64,000 nt of DNA from BS750m-G69 sp964441235 (GTDB taxonomy: Bacteria; Fidelibacterota; UBA2242): contig CAYTUQ010000015.1 in assembly GCA_964441235.1 (NCBI GenBank), positions 1 to 64,000 of the forward strand, in the 5' to 3' direction. The translations under genes and the position numbers were made by a program. This document shows positions 61,660-64,000 of this stretch, one piece after another. Position 1 is the first letter of the stretch; the number at the start of each line of letters is the position of its first letter. The notes beneath the pieces are model-generated. The model saw only the letters and a list, made by a program, of their open reading frames with translations. It was not told the DNA's origin and searched no databases.

Positions 61660-64000
61660 TCAGAAATTGAGTCCAAATCCAATAGTCACGGTTCTTGGAT
61701 GCAGATAGGTAAGAAACTCACGGTTGGGCATGTCTATATAGGGTTTATCATCGCTCTTTACATCTCCCGGTTTATCGTCACCTGCAATACAGCCTAATGC
61801 CTCATATTCTTCCTTTGTCGCGACCTCGTCGCCGTCGTACCGAGGCAGGCGCAGTGATCTCATATACAATGTCCTATCGTCTGCGTCTGCAAAACCTTGG
61901 TCTTCAAGGTATTTTAAGTCAAACACATTAGCGATATCCAGATACAAGCTAAGGGCTAATCTTTTAACGCTTATATTTTTCCTTATTCTTAAATCAAGAG
62001 TGGTTCTACCCTTCCATTGCAAATTATCTATTTTGAGTATATCACCCACTTTGTTCCACATCCTGTACTCTTCATCTGTCTCATACTTACCTGCTCTCCA
62101 ACTATAAAGCAAATCTAATCGAATGTCGGCAGCGGGCTTAAATCCTGCTATAGTTGGTCCAAAATCGCCGGGACTCGTTATGGTAATATTGGCATTGGCT
62201 ATCGGACGTGCAAGTGGCCGTTCCTGTTTAGGATTCATTAAACCCTCTTGTGCCTGTCTTCTTTGATCCTCAAAGTATACTTCTCGTCCAATATATCCGG
62301 ATGTGGTCACCATATAGTTATAGTTAGCCCATCCAGTAACCCATGCCCCAAAACGTTTTTGAATTCTTGCCTCAAGGCCTCTTATATCCTCATAGTTGTT
62401 GTTCTCTCTAGACCAATAGTCGACACCTCCATCATAACCGACATAATGGATATTGGCTAATTGATCGCTCACATCTTTATAATAGCCAGACAAATGAAGC
62501 AGGAACATGTCAGAGATACTGTACTCAACTCCTAACTCATAAGCTACCGTTTTTGCTAAATCAGCATTGGGATTGCCTACATCATAAAGCCCTCTTTGAT
62601 GTTTCAAAATTAAGAACATCTCATCATTTGTTGGCACCGTATAGAAATGACCATAATTAAAGTAAAGTTTGGCATCTTCTGAGATTGGATGAGAAATTCC
62701 TAAACGAGGGCTAAGTTTCAGGCGTACTTTAGCATCTTCATACGGAGCAAGATCCTGAAAAGTATCCATGAACTTTTTCCGGAAATACATGGAATATCTA
62801 TCCAAAACGAACGCTTTTGAATTTGGGTTGTTCAAGTCTGCTCTCAAACCTATATTAGCGATCATTCCCTTGAATTCAAGTTTGTCCTGTACATACATAC
62901 CGGCACGGTACGGAAATCTTCTCCACTCAACTACCCAGTTATTACCTACATCACCTATTTGGTTGTGCTCGTAGTGAGTATCAATATCATCATAATTAAA
63001 GTCCAGACCTGCCTTAATCTGGTTGTATTTGCCGACCTGGCTGGTGATATCAAATTTAAAATTGATGGTATTGACTTCCGAATAATCCCGAACTGAACCA
63101 TCGCCGGTAGTGGACATACCATCGAACATGGCTTCGATACCAACCTGATATCCAAGTGGCGTTTCATCAACAGGAAAGTCACCAAAAGTTCGAATGATGG
63201 TGTTGTCCCGGAACCTATACGGACCAGTGCAAAGATTCTTAACGCGAGTATGAGAGACTCTCACATTATAAAATGTACGTGGACTCAAAACATGATCAAT
63301 ACCTATGCCTATCATAGACCTATAGATATCGAATGGATTCAGGGCACCAGGATAATACGTAGAAGCGCTCTCGGCAAGTACATAATCATCACCCGTAGCA
63401 ACTGGGGAATAGAGTATATCGATTCCGTTTATCATATAGGCATCCATTCCGGAACCCCGCGCAGCAGCAGCAAGGGTATGAATCTCTCCATATATTCCCT
63501 CGACCGTAACTTTCAGGGATGGAGTTATCTTAGTGCTTAGCTTTAACTGAGAATTCTGCTCCGTATAGTAGTCCCTGTTACTGGGCAGGGCAAACAGTTC
63601 ATTATTGGTTCTATGAGTAGCAAAAAAATTCAATCCGCCCAATTTTTCACTGATAAAGGGAACCGGACCGCCAAAACTTGCTTCTCCAATCCAGTCTGGC
63701 TTATCACCGTAGCTTCCTGCTTCCCGGCCAAGTGCATCAGAGCCTTCAGCCCGGTGCCGCCAGATGAAAATATCCCTGGCTTGTTCTGGGGTCACACCCT
63801 CTAACGTTTCGGCAAATTCATTCCATCCCATAAAGGAATTATATCGTGCCTGGGTTGCCTCATCCCAGCCTCCACTCGCGGTACCATCCCAACATACAGC
63901 AGGATCAAGATATGGCCGCAAATAGTAGCTATTCGGGTCAAAGATTGATTCACCCGCATGTTTGAGGTGGCCAGGGGTCATCCGAAGTTCAAGCGAACCA
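61660..64000 (-). CDS. TonB-dependent receptor, C-terminal part (module 2; cut by window edge)
   Basis: About 780 residues are visible and the frame stays open to the right edge, so the signal peptide, regulatory-like domain and plug lie outside. The visible part is the beta-barrel with loops: YYLRPYLDPAVCWDGTASGG, EASFGGPVPFISEKLGGLNF, PRLGISHPISEDAKLYFNYG, and the terminal TVTIGFGLNF with the final Phe expected for BAM-assembled barrels. The same landmarks occur in the receptor at 22079 (LRPYHDPDVCWTGT, GGFGGPVPFISEQLG). It should import an arabinan-derived oligosaccharide, given the arabinanases and GH51 enzymes downstream. Gene order receptor, exported protein, PorV-like matches module 1. 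Confidence 0.88.
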   Translation of the reverse strand, partial: GSLELRMTPGHLKHAGESIFDPNSYYLRPYLDPAVCWDGTASGGWDEATQARYNSFMGWNEFAETLEGVTPEQARDIFIWRHRAEGSDALGREAGSYGDKPDWIGEASFGGPVPFISEKLGGLNFFATHRTNNELFALPSNRDYYTEQNSQLKLSTKITPSLKVTVEGIYGEIHTLAAAARGSGMDAYMINGIDILYSPVATGDDYVLAESASTYYPGALNPFDIYRSMIGIGIDHVLSPRTFYNVRVSHTRVKNLCTGPYRFRDNTIIRTFGDFPVDETPLGYQVGIEAMFDGMSTTGDGSVRDYSEVNTINFKFDITSQVGKYNQIKAGLDFNYDDIDTHYEHNQIGDVGNNWVVEWRRFPYRAGMYVQDKLEFKGMIANIGLRADLNNPNSKAFVLDRYSMYFRKKFMDTFQDLAPYEDAKVRLKLSPRLGISHPISEDAKLYFNYGHFYTVPTNDEMFLILKHQRGLYDVGNPNADLAKTVAYELGVEYSISDMFLLHLSGYYKDVSDQLANIHYVGYDGGVDYWSRENNNYEDIRGLEARIQKRFGAWVTGWANYNYMVTTSGYIGREVYFEDQRRQAQEGLMNPKQERPLARPIANANITITSPGDFGPTIAGFKPAADIRLDLLYSWRAGKYETDEEYRMWNKVGDILKIDNLQWKGRTTLDLRIRKNISVKRLALSLYLDIANVFDLKYLEDQGFADADDRTLYMRSLRLPRYDGDEVATKEEYEALGCIAGDDKPGDVKSDDKPYIDMPNREFLTYLHPRTVTIGFGLNF

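Noticed and set aside
1..64000. tRNA, rRNA or riboswitch genes
   Set aside because: I saw no cloverleaf, rRNA core or known riboswitch motif when reading the intergenic regions; a covariance-model scan would be needed to exclude small ones.

Overview
The window is almost certainly from a Gram-negative member of the FCB superphylum outside classical Bacteroidota (KSB1, Calditrichota or Ignavibacteria-like). The evidence is several exported enzymes ending in the type IX secretion (T9SS) sorting tail with its NYPNPFNP signature, two PorV/PorQ-family proteins, TonB-dependent receptors with an N-terminal carboxypeptidase-regulatory-like domain, a hybrid two-component regulator, and a TTTG-N21-TATCTTTC promoter of the Bacteroidota type. 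Good Shine-Dalgarno sequences (AAGGAG) precede most genes, unlike most Bacteroidota. No SusD homologue is present.

Region 1 (1-3150, plus strand) is an AT-rich accessory segment that looks like the distal end of an integron cassette array. It holds small ORFs (a PIN-domain protein, a small exported beta-barrel-like protein, a RelE/XRE toxin-antitoxin pair), each followed by an attC-like inverted-repeat site. Three of the genes carry in-frame TAA codons and look like pseudogenes.

Region 2 (3156-34251, minus strand except one gene) is a glycan-utilisation locus. In transcription order it holds a TonB receptor, a large exported T9SS-like protein, a PorV-family protein and an IPT/TIG beta-propeller lipoprotein. 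A 430-bp element with perfect terminal inverted repeats follows, and then GH31, GH29, GH13, GH2, GH31 and a clan GH-A glycosidase. Upstream lie a divergent SGNH/TPR membrane protein, a tandem-duplicated secreted lectin-like protein and the hybrid two-component regulator. The enzyme set (two alpha-xylosidase-like GH31 enzymes, a beta-galactosidase-like GH2, a fucosidase) suggests a branched plant hemicellulose such as xyloglucan; that is inference.

Region 3 (34405-64000, minus strand) is an arabinan/arabinose locus. It contains a frameshifted GH5, a sodium/sugar symporter, a FucI-like isomerase, a zinc dehydrogenase, L-ribulose-5-phosphate 4-epimerase, a mutarotase and L-ribulokinase. It also has two GH43 arabinanases plus a GH43 stub, a GH127 beta-L-arabinofuranosidase, a second SGNH/TPR protein and three GH51 alpha-L-arabinofuranosidases. 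It ends with a second copy of the PorV / large exported protein / TonB-receptor module, cut by the right edge. Together these would bind and import arabino-oligosaccharides, release L-arabinose outside the cytoplasm, take it up with sodium, and convert it to D-xylulose 5-phosphate.

The most striking points are the twice-repeated TonB receptor / ~750-residue exported protein / PorV module (a possible SusCD substitute), the 430-bp inverted-repeat element and its degenerate relative, a PA14 domain placed at two different points in the two GH31 paralogues, and two SGNH proteins with a TPR block inserted inside the SGNH fold.
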